A stretch of DNA of 64,000 bases from Neopestalotiopsis rosae. Taxonomy: Eukaryota; Ascomycota; Sordariomycetes; Amphisphaeriales; Sporocadaceae. Where the stretch lies: contig JALGAS010000001.1 in assembly GCA_023078685.1 (NCBI GenBank), forward strand, positions 8,060,001 to 8,124,000, in the 5' to 3' direction. The notes beneath the pieces were generated by a model. It worked only from the letters and a program-made list of their open reading frames with translations. It was not told where the DNA came from and did not search any database. Positions 11,874 to 24,200 of the stretch are shown here, in pieces; within the stretch, counting starts at the first letter, position 1, and the number at the start of each line of letters is the position of its first letter. The translations under genes were made by a program, and so were the position numbers.

Positions 11874-13391
11874 GAGCTACTTCGGCGTGAAACGAACCGC
11901 TGCGCTTGCGATCAGGATCTGCCGAATTGGAGGTCCTCGAGGAATTATTCAATGGCGCGGTGTGCCCAGCAAAGTAATTGAGGCTGGAAGACCGACGAGC
12001 TGTGGCCAGAGTCGAGAGAGGTCTGAGATGCTATCAAGCTGTCTTGGGGGGCGGCTAGCAGGGGAGATTATGTGGGAGCAAGGGTCGAGTCGACGATGGT
12101 CGGAAGAATAATGTGTGTTGAGCACGGGGCATTCCAAAGTGGTGCGCCTAGAGTGCAAGCCAGCTTGAAACGACAAAATCTGTTATGTGTAATGGATCTT
12201 GGATCTAAGGCCGACCAAAAGATATCGATGCATGCGGCAAGATGCCAAAAAGCAATGTACGTAGCAGGTCCCGTAAGTAGGTAGGTAGAGCCTCGTGCCA
12301 AAAGAGAATCAATTAAAGGTTGCGACGCGAACCTGGGGGAGGACGTGTCAGTTTCGTGAAGCGTGAAGTAGAGGGTGTCGGAGAGGGAAATTGAGGGCGC
12401 GCCGACACGGGACGCGCAAAAAATTAGACAGTGCGCTATTGGCTAAGACCCTGTCTTGCCTGGACGTAGGCGATCGAGTATTAAAATCCGAGCGGCAGCT
12501 CACACATGCAGCCACTACTTACACCTCAGGTACTGACGCTTTTCCAGCGGGGCCGCCAGTACGAGCCTACTTGGTCATCGATAGAGAGGTGTCAAAGTGC
12601 ACTTTATCATTGGTCTTGATTCTTGTCTCATGGTCTTCTGCAGCGGCAATGCAAGAGCCCTGATATGCTTATAGAGACTTTGACAATGCCTTTATATGTA
12701 GGCAGGTCACGTACATGTGTATGTGCAGAGTGCAGATGAGCACAGCCATTCATAAAGCACCGCATCGCACGATACGGTTAGCGGATTTGAGCTATTGAAC
12801 AAGCTCTGCTGCATGTGACGATGGCCCCAATGTTCACGACCATTCACGGCGACTCGACCACGGTGAATTTCTTTAGGTCTCGGTGAGTATCATATCGGAT
12901 TCTCAGGTCGAGACACATGAATGTATGACTCTGTTGGATCCAGTCTGAACTTGAGTTGCTTTACCCAATTGGACCCGAAGGGAGCTACCTAGGAGCAGGG
13001 ATTTTACTACAGGCAGGCACCTCATCCAAGTACAAGGTCGATTGCTAGGAGTGATCGCTCAGGCGGCATCATCAATGTTTCTGCTGCAAAACACAATCCT
13101 TGTGAAAGTCACAGTTGTTTACGCATTGAACTCTTTCCAGCCTCGATTCCCTGGAACACTTTTCTTTCCTCTTTTTCTCCCCCGAAAAGTTGCAGCTTAC
13201 GTACCTCTAGGTAGGCAACTTTGCTGCATGACCAGTACCTACCCACTTACTTTACAATGCCTATTTGTAGCTACTAAAGCTTTAACAGCTTTGAGCGAGC
13301 TCTCACTGACAAACCAGTATCTAGCATTTTTCATGCGCCGGCGCAAATGTCTTGACTACAACAGTCCTCTCACCCGACCAAACACTCGATC
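11874..13391. other. long divergent intergenic region
   Basis: About 1.5 kb between the divergent Mbp1 and Cup1-like genes. It includes the presumed 5' leader of mbp1 and several copies of the dispersed ACCTACCT/AGGTAGGT motif (around 12275, 12985 and 13205). Open frames are short and featureless. Confidence 0.5.
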
Positions 13392-14579
13392 ATGCCTCTC
13401 CAAATACCTCACCCCAACACAGCCCTCCATTTATACCGGCACCTCTTGAGAGAAGCGACCTACCTCCCGCCTCTCGCGCGGCCCTGGATCTACGCACAGA
13501 TTCAGTCCAAGTTCCGCGACCACCAGCGCACTGAAGACACCAAGAAACGCTACGTTCAAAACGCACACCGGTCGCTGCGCTATCTGCGCGCTGCGAACGC
13601 CGGCCATGTCGACCGTATGTTGCGCATCTGCTTCTTTGCAACCGGCCGGCTAGGGAAGAGGCGGCGGCTACTCTCCAGTACCTACCTATCGACTTCGCCT
13701 GCCGAGGACTCGGCGACACTCGAAGCTACAACCGCGCAATCTTCCTCCTCCTCTGCGGACGACGCCATGCGACGACTGGAATTAGCTGCATGGGGCACGA
13801 CGCCCAATGAGATGGAAAAGAAGAACAAGAAGAACAGCAAGACAAAGGTTTTGCCAGCTACCTGTAGTCCGTCCTGGATGGAGAACTGGGATTTCGTCAA
13901 GGTCAAGGCCTTGGCACATTCTCAATACCATCAACAAGAGGACACGGTCGACTGGGTTGCCAAGAATAAGATTCGGCGCACGCTTGATCCCAAGACAACC
14001 GTCATCACCGAGAACTGCTGGGGCCTACCCTTGAAGCCTCGGCAGATGACCAATAGACTACAGAAGCATTGGAAATCCGTTCTTCGTTCCGTCATGGCGC
14101 CTTTGCCTGATGGAGAATGGGATTTCTTAAAGGCAGTCGTCGAGGGTACCGTTCCAGAGAGTATGTTTGCAGTACCGAAAAGAAGACCAGTAGCAGTTTC
14201 ATTACTTGCGGGCGCACATGAAGCAAGTTCTAACACACCACGGGTTCACCAAACATGGGACTGGGAGAAACATGCTACCACTCCCATTCGCAAACTGGAG
14301 CGACACAACTCACGACGAATGATGGCCCTCTCAGGAAGCACACCCGAACAATCACAATTTCAAGATCGTCCTATTGGCGTGCGTACCCTCACACCTTCGT
14401 TTCTCAGAAACGCCATCTACAGCAAGGTCTGGCAAGTCTCGCCCACCATGAAGCAGAATGCTAGGGGCAAATGGGCTGTGACTTGGGGAAGCAAGCCGGT
14501 GCCGAAACCGTCCGCCGCATCAGCGTCTGATGCACGGTTCTTTCAGGGTGTCAATGTGAACGGCAAGGTGCTGGGTTGA
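13392..14579 (+). CDS. LYR-motif protein, Cup1-like N-terminal domain
   Basis: Single-exon, 395 residues. The N-terminus carries an LYR motif in LHLYRHLLREATYLP. It is followed by ARPWIYAQIQSKF and the basic helical segment (TKKRYVQNAHRSLRYLRAAN), the pattern of Cup1-like proteins related to Complex I LYR factors. LYR proteins usually bind the mitochondrial acyl carrier protein or Fe-S assembly machinery, so a mitochondrial role is expected. A Ser-rich and Lys-rich linker (about residues 115-150) separates this from a less conserved C-terminal half with many Trp residues. The start is the first ATG and matches the domain start. Confidence 0.85.
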   Translation: MPLQIPHPNTALHLYRHLLREATYLPPLARPWIYAQIQSKFRDHQRTEDTKKRYVQNAHRSLRYLRAANAGHVDRMLRICFFATGRLGKRRRLLSSTYLSTSPAEDSATLEATTAQSSSSSADDAMRRLELAAWGTTPNEMEKKNKKNSKTKVLPATCSPSWMENWDFVKVKALAHSQYHQQEDTVDWVAKNKIRRTLDPKTTVITENCWGLPLKPRQMTNRLQKHWKSVLRSVMAPLPDGEWDFLKAVVEGTVPESMFAVPKRRPVAVSLLAGAHEASSNTPRVHQTWDWEKHATTPIRKLERHNSRRMMALSGSTPEQSQFQDRPIGVRTLTPSFLRNAIYSKVWQVSPTMKQNARGKWAVTWGSKPVPKPSAASASDARFFQGVNVNGKVLG

Positions 14580-14967
14580 ATTATGGAAACTTTCAACAAA
14601 AGACCTGGCCGGCTTGCCTGCTACACTCAACCCAAAATCATCGAAACAATCGGGTCGGGCTTCACCAGCAGCGGTATGATCTCGGCGAGCGTGACAACCA
14701 TGTCTAATGCCCGTTCCGAAAGCGGTGGCCCGCAACCTGCCGCTCTCCACAAGGCGCCTAGCTGAGTGAGTGCGACCTGCATTAGGCCCTACATTAAGCT
14801 CTACGTGTGCCCCGCCGCGAAAAGTCAACGACAGGAAGGGCGTCTTTATGGGGCGCCTATTTACCTGTTCAACTGGTCTATATATATCGTGGCTATTTCA
14901 AGTATTATCGAGCTCAAGAAATTGTTCAAAGTCTCAGATAGCAAATCAACAAGAGCTTTGGGAAAAC
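14580..14967. other. short intergenic region
   Basis: 388 bp between two tandem plus-strand genes. Nothing recognised; the promoter of the acetyltransferase gene must lie here. Confidence 0.5.
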
Positions 14968-15587
14968 ATGGCACCTGCAGCTTGCACAGTTCGACACGCT
15001 CGTCGGGAAGGTATGGCGATCAAGGTCCCTTTCGTCAATTAATTCTACGAGAACCCGAAACTAAGAAAAGGCGGTCAGATGTCTCGACGATCCTAGGCTT
15101 GATTCGGGAGCTCGCCGATTACGAGCATGAGCTCGATGCTGTCGAGGCCACCGAGGAGACCCTCCTCGCTACCATTGCATTTGCGCCTACCGGTGTCGAG
15201 TCCACCTCGACCGCACCCCAGACGGAGCCCACGGCGCCGAGCCGGCCGGCACGCTGCCTGCTTCTCTTCAACGAGGCCAATGCCCCTGCCGGCATGGCGC
15301 TGTACTTTTACAACTATAGCACCTGGCGGGCCAAGGGCGGCATCTACCTTGAGGATCTCTACGTAAAATCGTCGGAGCGCGGCAAGGGCTACGGCAAGAG
15401 GCTGCTGGTGGAGCTTGCCAAGGAGGTCGTGGCCATGAATGGTGGTAGACTGGAGTGGTCCGTCCTCAAATGGAACGAGCCGAGCATCAAGTTTTACGAG
15501 TCTATAGGTGCCACAGCCATGAACGAATGGGTTGGTATGAGGGTTGATCGAGAAGGCTTGACCAAGTTGGCTGGTCTGCTGAACTAG
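14968..15587 (+). CDS. GNAT-family N-acetyltransferase (SSAT-like)
   Basis: Two exons (14968-15010 and 15079-15587) give 183 residues. The small first exon supplies MAPAACTVRHARRED, the beta strand that opens the GNAT fold. Exon 2 has LIRELADYE, the central strand with GMALYFYNYSTWRAK, and the acetyl-CoA pyrophosphate loop ERGKGYGKRLL. It ends with the NEPSIKFYESIGA motif. The order and the ELADYE..FYNYSTW elements match spermidine/spermine or thialysine acetyltransferase relatives; the substrate cannot be fixed from sequence. Motif A (R/Q-x-x-G-x-G/A) is intact, so it should be active. Confidence 0.9.
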
Positions 15588-15901
15588 GGAGACTAGATTT
15601 CTTGCTTGGCTGGTACAAGTACTCTTGACCGGCCAGAGTCGCTATCAGCGATTCACTCTTGGACACGGAAAGTCATGTGATGATTGTCAGAAGCTTCGCC
15701 GATAGTCCTAGGTTGACGTACACAATTCATTGCGAGACGGAGAAGACCGAACTAAGAAGTCCTCATACTGAGTGCCTGTAATCGCTCTGTAACTAACGAC
15801 TGACATAAATACATTTGCGACGCTTCGATAAATGTTATATTTGCCTGCGGAAACCCAATGATCACGTTGGTTTAGTTGTTGAACCTGGTAGTTGTTCCGA
15901 A
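15588..15901. other. short convergent intergenic region
   Basis: 314 bp of 3' flanks; nothing recognised before the GA-rich end of the next gene. Confidence 0.5.
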
Positions 15902-18877
15902 CTACTGTCGCTCTTCTTCCTCTTCCTCTTCCTCTTCTTCCTCTTCCTCTTCTTCTTCTTCCTCTTCTTCTTCTCCTTCTTCTTCTGTAATAATAAACAA
16001 GGAATTATCAGTCGGGTTAGAAACTATAGGTGAAACGTCGCTCGAGATCTCGGAGATCTTCAGGCGATGCGCAGCTGCGCCAGCTTGATAGTCCCTGTCA
16101 TGAACAGCAAAATGGCGATCTCCAGGTGCATGAGCCGCTTCCGCCTCAAAAGTCAACTCGAAAATTTCAACGGGATCTTTGGTTGGTGCGCCATATTTAT
16201 GATCTTCGCAGGAACTGCTAGATTGGATCCGTGGATGATGCTCTGTCATCACTTCATTCTGATCAGAGTCGCCAATCTCCCTTGGCTGCCTTTCAGTTGC
16301 GTCGAAAGACGTATCGCGCTGCCTTGTCTCTCTAAGTGGCTCTTTGGGAATCTTGCTTGCCAGTTCAAGGTACTCGGGCCAACCAATGGGCTCTTCAACC
16401 ACCGTGTCAGAAAGATCATGCTGTCGAGATTCTTGAAGTGGACTTTCGTCTGCCAATTTAGAATGATTGGGCTGCTCCAACTGTTGCCCCGACTCTTCAG
16501 CCACATTTGCATACTCCTTGAGTTTCTCAGAGCCTTTGGGCGACTCTTGTATCAAAGTTGCATGCTTATCAAGGAGCTCGAATCGTTGATTAGATTCCGC
16601 AAAGACTTCTCCTGACTCATCAGTCTGCTCACATCTTTCAGCCGTCTCTTCGCTCGCGATTCTATGCTTTCCAAGCTCTTGAGCTGCTTCGAGCGATACT
16701 TCTTTCATCATAAGGGGCCCGTCGAACTGACTCGGTCCTTCCGGCAACTCTTCAGCCACAATACCAGACCCATTTAGCTGCGCAGGTTTTTGAACGGAGT
16801 CTTCCACCATGTTTTTAGCCTGATCCGACTTCTCAGTCCAATCATCAGACACATCAGTCAGGGTTACGGACGAACTCCGGCTGGAGGTGTTGGTCTCTGA
16901 TACATTTAGTTGCTTTTGTCCGTCGCTGAGGTCGTTCCAATTGCTTGATTCATACGCAGAATGCGGCCGGCCTACGTCATCTGGTGTATTCGGTATGGCA
17001 AGAAGGATTATAATTACTTCCAACAATCCATCTATCTTCTCAAATAATCGATGAAGACCCTTTTCTATAATAGTCTCGGGTATCTTCCCGGTGGTGAACA
17101 AAGAATGGAAGGCCTCTGATTCTCGGGCAATTATATGATTCCAGGTCGCGGATTGTTGATCTTTCGGACTTTCAGAATCGTTGAAATATGCCATCAACAC
17201 TTTTAAAGCCGTCCACTTAGCGGTTACGAATGACGACTCCCCGGGCAAGTAACTGGTGAAGTCAGAAGATTGGAATCCAGCCTTTTGAAGGACATCTTCT
17301 GCCCACTGTGTCGCTCCCTCCCTCCCTTGCTTATCGATTTTGATGAGAAGGCTGTTCATTTCCTCTGCAAGATTATCGTAAGCGATGGACTGGCCATTCT
17401 GTTCGCCATCCGATTCATCATCAGTTGACGTGTCCTGGGCGAGGAGATCTTCTAGCATATCCGTGAACGGCCGTTCATGGTAGAAGTCAAACCACCTAGT
17501 CTCCCATGCGTGCCATCTTCGATCTTGCAAGGAATTCTCACGCGACGAAATGTAGGGCGATTCGACTTGTAGCTGTCGTTGAGTCTTGTATGTTTCCCAA
17601 AACTCCATGAACATTGATCTTCGAAAATGCTTGATATCATACTCGGCCGGATGCATGTCCGAGGCCCGTAGATGGCGGCCGACAAATTGATTGAAGGCGA
17701 CAACATGCTCTGGGCTAATCAGTCCTCCGTGCGCATGAATGATCATGATAGTTCCAGGATAGGGATTGAACCGAAGGTCCTTGAAACTGAAGGTCTGTGG
17801 GAGGTGGCGACGCTTGCCACAAGCGGTCGGATTAGGGTCAATGTATTGGGCGCTCAATAGAATACCATGGTCGTTTCTTAGAAGGGGTAGGACATCAGGG
17901 GATAGATCTGGCGTTCTGCTAATTTCGAGATGTGAGGGTGTAATGCGACACACCCATGGGAGGCCAAGCATGTAGGCCAGTGGAGAGGCCCACTGAATGT
18001 CTTCTGCCACTACAAGCTTGACTTGATTATATACCTCAAGCTTTTCATCTATCCTTCTAAAGTCTCGATTCTTGTAAGGCCATTTCTATTCGCCATCGCT
18101 GCTCACTTTGGTGGCGTAGGTTAGGCAACCAGTGTAGTGCGGGTTCCAGACGATAGTTGGATTGAGCCAGCTTAGATTTAACCAATCTATTGCAACCCTG
18201 TAATGGTCCATTGTGACGTCTTGCCATCGAGCCCTCATTTTCCCGGTCCGTGGCCGAAGCTCGTGCTTCCAAGCGACAATGTAGATGGTCGATGACCACG
18301 GGTAGAAAGTGCTGCGGAATATTGGATCCAGATTCTGAATATGCTTGTTCATTTGACCGCGGCGACCATTGTAGACGCTCGCTGTCCCATCAACGCCGCC
18401 AAAGGGGGCCGCGGTGAAGAGTTCCAAACAGCACCCATCAGAGACGTTGAACCAGTTGAGCATTCGCGTCCAACTGTGTTTCAGAAGCTGTTGTCGGGGC
18501 AAATTGGCAAACTCTGGAGCACATATCGGGAGCTCAATAGAGTTAAACCTGTCCTCTCTCTGGCAACGAAGGTGATCCCATTCAGGAGTTTTGCGCTCAT
18601 TATCAAGGCGGATCACACGTACGCTATGTGGTTTTGGCACCAGTCCTAGAAAGCTGTCGCACAGGTTGAAATCGTGACGATCTTCTTCTGGGCATATCTC
18701 ACCCGAACAGATAAGCATGTCGCATATATCACACCTGACTCGAAGTTCCTCTTGACAATAGGCGCAGGTGAGAGACGGGAGTGGCCTAACCACACAGTTC
18801 CAGCGACTTGCACGGTGTCGATCGGTGTTCCCGACATTGAACCAATTGATGGACTCGTCTGCCTGCTCGTCGGCCAT
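15902..18877 (-). CDS. large Cys-rich N-terminal protein with acidic poly-Glu tail, function unknown
   Basis: I join exon 18877-18107 (ATG start) to exon 17992-15902, using donor GTGAGC and the only acceptor that keeps frame (ATTCAG at 17993). This gives 953 residues. Near residues 35-75 a cluster CAYCQ..CDICD..CSGEICPEE..H resembles a small zinc-binding finger. The middle is rich in Trp and aromatic residues (SWTRMLNWF, PWSSTIYIVAW, WHAWETRWFDFYHERPF), suggesting a globular domain. The last third is a degenerate Glu/Ser/Gln-rich region ending in a run of about 25 Glu. I do not recognise a family. The weak point is the intron: if it is wrong, these are two separate genes (18086-18877 and about 15902-18010). 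Confidence 0.62.
15911..15986 (-). repeat. GAA/GAG microsatellite encoding poly-Glu
   Basis: On the plus strand this is an uninterrupted CTT/CTC triplet tract. Read on the minus strand it gives about 25 near-consecutive Glu codons, with one Gly, just before the stop of the overlying gene. Such tracts are length-polymorphic by replication slippage. Confidence 0.9.
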
Positions 18878-19434
18878 GGTTGAGAAGAGAGCGTGATGAT
18901 GTCGTGAAGCTATTCAGAGTGAGACTGCTGGATCGACGGCAGCCGGAGAAAAGAAAGGCGAGTAAAGCTGTATCGATATCGGTATCCGTAACGTGCGAGG
19001 GACGAGTTAGCAAGGCCTTGGAAAACGATGTTTGATGAAGCTGACCAGATAGGTAGTCCGGGCAGATACTCGAGTGAATAAAGAAGGCTTTTGAAAATAG
19101 AAACTATGAACTTGAGTGTAAACAATTACGTAGATAATTAATTGATTGATAGGCACAACAGGCTCGACCGAGGTCGAAGGCAAGTGCAATGCAACATGGC
19201 CATGGATTGTTCCTGGCGTACATTTCAGTGGTAATGGTGAGTAGGTACCTAAGTAGGTAATCACGGATCATGCTCTCTTCTTGATACTTCCCCACGATTT
19301 ATCAGCAATATTGACTATTGTAATCGATTACCATGACAATGAAAGAAGTACAGATTTACTGACAGCGAAACGTTTCCCGTCCTGCACTCGGTGTCCACAC
19401 AAGGACCCAACAGCTTTGAGCCAGGACGCTAATT
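18878..19434. other. intergenic region
   Basis: 557 bp between two minus-strand genes, AT-rich around 19090-19150, with a GTAGGTACC..AGTAGGT element near 19240-19260. No gene seen. Confidence 0.5.
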
Positions 19435-20445
19435 TTAAGCTTCTACTTCTGGATGAAGGCACTCCTGTGCCGCGGTACAGGAAGAAAAGTGCTGCAAAAA
19501 CTCGGACCGCAGAAACATTCTCTGCCGGACCTTGAAGTCGCGCGTCCAGGTCGCCACAGCCGCCGTCTGCTTCGACTCCTGGCATCCCTTGCAGCACAAG
19601 CCGTGGTCCGCCATCCTCGCTTCGGCATCGAAAAAAGGCAGACGCGTGGCAGCCATGAAGCGATAACAGTCCGTCATTTCGCAATTGAGGCGCAATATCT
19701 CGGCATCTTCTTCGCCTTGCTCCTCTGCGAACGCCATGGCCTTCTTTTCCGAGACGATGTCGACTCTACGCCGGCGTGGTTTGGCGACTGTACGGTGATA
19801 TACATCCTTGTAGGTCCCTGGAAGCGTGCGGAGAACTTGCAAGGACTTCTTTATCACTGGCATTGAGCTCCCGCCTGAAATATAGCCAACGTCGCTCAGC
19901 TTGATGGCACCCAGCTCAGGCTCACAGCGGAGGCATTCGTAGCAGCACCGGGAGGCCGCTGGGATGAAGAAGAAGCAGCCGAAATGCTTGCACATAACAC
20001 ACTCTTTTGAGGTCAGTGCAGAGTCAATGTCAGCGACCGAGAGGTGGGGCCCGTAGCCAGTCTTGAGTACCGCGCGCAGAGCTTCTGAACCATGCTCGGC
20101 TACGCGCTTGAATGCCGGAACCGTCGCTGTCGTCTCTCTGGCGCGACGGCTGACGTGACTGAAGCTCAAGGCACTATTGGCATCGAGCATCATGCAGATG
20201 GTCGACACGACCTCGATAGGTACTCCCGTCAGGTCTCCAAATTGTGCTCCACTCGACTTGGACGCGATGGGCTGGAACAGCGATGCCTGCACCGCTGAGT
20301 GGGAGCTCTGCTCGAATTGAATAACAGCCTGCGTAAAATCTTCCCGCTCAAAAGCAGCTGCGCGAATGATTGCATCATCATCCTCAGCAGCAGCAGATGA
20401 TGATGATGGCGCCTTTGCTGCACCTGCCCCTCTTTTTCGTGGCAT
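19435..20445 (-). CDS. F-box protein with Cys-rich C-terminal half
   Basis: Single-exon, 336 residues, ATG at 20445. A Ser/Ala-rich leader is followed by an F-box-like helix set at about residues 75-110 (FGDLTGVPIEVVSTICMMLD, then NSALSFSHVSRRAR). Two Cys-rich patches follow: CVMCKHFGC..CCYECLRCEPELG and GLCCKGC..SKQ. Their spacing suggests zinc binding. Fungal proteins of this build are probable substrate adaptors of SCF ubiquitin ligases. The target is unknown. The leader contains a run of Ala/Ser codons encoded by a GCT/TCA-rich repeat. Confidence 0.82.
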   Translation of the reverse strand: MPRKRGAGAAKAPSSSSAAAEDDDAIIRAAAFEREDFTQAVIQFEQSSHSAVQASLFQPIASKSSGAQFGDLTGVPIEVVSTICMMLDANSALSFSHVSRRARETTATVPAFKRVAEHGSEALRAVLKTGYGPHLSVADIDSALTSKECVMCKHFGCFFFIPAASRCCYECLRCEPELGAIKLSDVGYISGGSSMPVIKKSLQVLRTLPGTYKDVYHRTVAKPRRRRVDIVSEKKAMAFAEEQGEEDAEILRLNCEMTDCYRFMAATRLPFFDAEARMADHGLCCKGCQESKQTAAVATWTRDFKVRQRMFLRSEFLQHFSSCTAAQECLHPEVEA

Positions 20446-21250
20446 TGTTGCTAATTCCTGAGATGGTCGTTCAAGATGAAAGCAAGTGAAAAGGCAGGGT
20501 TCTGCGAGGTTCCAAGCTTACTGTCTCCCCCAAAGACCAACCGTGGTCAAGCCAAAATCATATGTATGTGTCAAGAAGCATACAAGATGACCGTACCAAG
20601 ATGACCGGAAGCTGCCCACTGTACAACCTTGGTCTTGACTCTCATCACAAGCGGCCATCTGTTTAGTGCCAAAGACAGTAAATCGCGCTCTGTTGATACT
20701 GTACTGAGCATACTCCACACACCACATTTTGTTCAGCGATCTGGAGTTCATTGCAGAATGCTTCGTGTCATCGACAAATTTGAATCACGTGAGACATCAT
20801 ATCAATGAACCAAAGGGAATCTCAAAATTCATAGCAAACCGCGTCCCGTGTTGGGTCTGCGGTTCTCTGAACTCTAAACACCTTGACGCCATACTACATG
20901 TAATCACAAATTTCAGATATTTTTACCTTACTAAAGTCCTTCCAATCTGACTTCTAGAATGAAAACCACGAAGCACGCTTGCTCAATTTTCCCTCTGGCT
21001 CCGATCCCAGGTCAGCATCCTCCGCATCCCATTCTCGCTTGTGCATTTCAACAAGATCATACCCAGTGCTCAGACGCTGTCGCCAACCAGTCACGAACAG
21101 CCAGGCGAGGCGAAAGTCACCGCTTGCTTCTGAACCATGAATCGACCCGCCATCCTCGCAGTCGTCATCGTAGTCTTCATCATCATGAGTGTTTATTTTG
21201 TTAAGAGGCCTCGGATGACAGCCTGCATCCCCCATTGCGGCCGAGTGTGG
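20446..21250. other. intergenic region
   Basis: 805 bp between two minus-strand genes. A 93-codon acidic frame at 20954-21235 starts 16 bp after the next gene's stop. It is more likely 3' UTR than a gene. Confidence 0.5.
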
Positions 21251-24200
21251 TCAGTGTCGCGATGCATTGCTGAAGCTGCGCAATAAGGAACTGCGTTCGC
21301 TTGACTTGTCATCTCGCTCCCTAGAAAATGTCTTTCTGGAAGACTTCTGACTGCCGTCAATAGAAGGACGAGGTTCGTGGAGTTGCGAAGAGCTGCGTTT
21401 GCGGTTGATAGAGGGCACCGTGATGGATCCAGATTGCGACGGGATGGTGGAGGCGCTGCTGGCTCCTTCCCCAGAATTCCCGCCTGGCGCCTCGAACATG
21501 TTACGCAGTTTCTGAAACATGTGTGAACCAGCAGGCCCTTGGGAACCGGAGATAGAACGACTTGTTTCGGTGACGGGCGGATGTATTTGTACACTTGACC
21601 GTGATGAGCCAAAGTCGGACGCAGCAGGCCGGGCAGCGTCATACTTGAAGGGATCAAACTCATCGTCATCAATCAGTTCCGTCATCTGCGTACTGGCCCG
21701 CGAGCGTCCACTGACAGAACCTTTCCAAGATTCCTGGATAGCAGGCTCGCGCTTGTCAACAGACAAGGACGAAGGGGCTGGTGAAGAAGGTCTTGTCGAT
21801 AGACTACTGGGGCTACGCGCGTGCCAGAACACGTGTGTGACATCACGCGGTGCAAACGATGAGGAGTCAGTGTCGATCTCCGGCCCCATTTCCGACTCGT
21901 ATTGCTTGGTTGGGGTAGGGGCAGCGTGTCTGCTAGCAGCCAATCCTCCTCTGTTGGGAGTAATAGGGCTGTTGGCGCCTTGCAACACGAGAGGACTGAC
22001 CTCTCGGTTATTTCCATGTGCGACAGGGACTAGGCTTGGTGTACGTGCGCGACCGGTAGGCTGGGTATCTGCCTCGTGGCCACTGCCGCCAACTGCTCGG
22101 ATTCCAAAACTTCTGGAAAAGTCAAATTTGCTTTGCGTTGGAGTTTGCTCCTCTTGAAAAGTTGTAGCAGCCGTGTAGGGTTCGTCTGTGGATTGGTCCG
22201 TCAACTCACCCCAGCTTGCCCCATCGTACTGAACTGGACTTGCTTCCCTCACGTAGCTATTGGAGCTATGGACAACTGGAAACGAATCGATGATCTCTGA
22301 GTCTTCCTCATCGCTAAAGTGGGATGAAGCAGTTTCGTCATCGAAGAGATCTTCCGAGCCGTGGACAGTAACGTTCTCGACGGGCAATGGCGACGCAGAA
22401 AATTCCCTCACGCGGTCATCGAGAGGGATTGGGGGCAAAGGACGACGACCCAGCTTGGTATTCGCAGAGGAACTGACCGAATGTGTGGCAGTGGGAGACG
22501 TATGGTTGTGAAGCGTTTCCGAGCCACTTGCATCTGCCAGATTTACTGATTTGACCCTCTCAGCTGTATACGGATCTGCTTTTTCCTGGCATTCCACTGT
22601 GTCTCTTGCTGCTTGCGCTGACTGTCGCTCCGCATCCGAAGACGAATCCGCGACGGGCTCCCGAGAAGGCTCTGGTCGTCCAGCATGATCTGTTTGCGCA
22701 TGAGTAAGAGTTGAGATACCAGATTAAACCGGGTCGCGGGGGGAGGTACCAACTTGTTCGTCTGCCAGACGTTCTGATACTGTTGTGTCTACTTCGTTGT
22801 CGTAATAAACTGTGGGTCCGTAGATAGGCACGTCCTTGGACTCAGATGTTGGCAGGTCTCGTGTTGCTGAAAATGGCACATTGGTGGTAGACTCAGTTGA
22901 GACATGGGCGGCATTGATCGCTGAGGCCACTTCAGCGTTGAGCTCTGCGTCTTTGCTCAACCCTCGCCCTTGCGGCTCCATGCAGTCCGCTTCGCTATCC
23001 GGACTATTCTCCTTCGGTGTCTCACTTTTGCTGTTGACCTCGGGTTTCTCTTGGTCTTTTTCAAATAGATCGCTGTTGTCGGTGCTGTCTTGGACGAGCT
23101 CGTCCGAGTCCAGTGTGGTATCTGCTGTGCTTGGTTGACTCTGCTCTGTTGATTCAGCCGTATCATCCTCAACGCTATCAGCCGGTGCAGTGGGCACCGA
23201 GGACAGTTGTATTTCGTTGGCATCTCTGGGGATAGTAGGATCTTGAGACAACTCAGTGCTCCTCGTGCCGGAGATTGGGGCGGAGACAGTTGCCTGATCT
23301 TGCAATGTGTGCTCTTGATGCTCAAGCGGAGTTTCTTCTGCGGGAAGGTCTTCGGTAATTCTGTTGACAGTGGCATTACTTGAAAGAGCCTCGTGAACAG
23401 AAACCTTATTATCTTGTTCCTGTTGGGGAACTACCTCGGTAGACTCGACAATCTCCGCAGGTTCCTGAGCAGTCTCTTCGGCAGTGGTCTCTGTAGTATC
23501 CGTAGACTGTTGGGAAAGATCCTCATTAGGTAGTTTGACAGCCTTTTCCACATGTTCCACAGGTGCTTCGATAGATGCCTCGACAACCTCGGAAGGCTCT
23601 TGGACAAACTCTTGGGCAGATTCTTCCACATCATCATTGACGATCGTCTGCATGGGCTCCTCTGTAGCTTCAGCATGGGGCTCTACAGCAGATATGGGAG
23701 GTGCTTGGGTGGTGTCGTGGACCGGTTCACCCTCCTCTGCCACCCCGACTGGATCCGAGGCAGGCTCCGCTGCAAAATCCCCCTGGACAGCTATTGGCTC
23801 GGTAATATCGGCATTGGAACCGGATGAGACGTTCGGGGCAGACTCGTCCTCTTGAGGCTGCGGAGCGACATCTTCATGAAACGTGTCAACGTCCGCGGGA
23901 GAAGATACAATATCTTCAAAGGACTGAGCGATTGAGGTAGCATTGGGCTTGTCCTCTGCGACTTCTTCGTCGGCGGACTCTGTCCTGACATCCTCAGGTC
24001 TGACTGAGTTAGTGGTGTCGATAGCCGTTTTGTTGGCAGGGGTTGTGATTTCAGTCAACGCTTGTGATACGTCTTCATTGGCAGCAGGCGTGGCAGGTGC
24101 TTCGTCTGTAACATCGACATTCGCAGCAGCTGACTCAGCGGTATCGGTGGCAGATGCTCCCTTCAGATCTTTGATATCAACAACGGACTCAGCCGCATTC

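Noticed and set aside
16067..16615. 182-codon plus-strand frame.
   Set aside because: Antisense shadow of the poly-Glu-tailed protein gene.
20954..21235. 93-codon acidic minus-strand frame as a small gene.
   Set aside because: It starts 16 bp after another gene's stop on the same strand, has no domain, and overlaps an equally long antisense frame; more likely 3' UTR.
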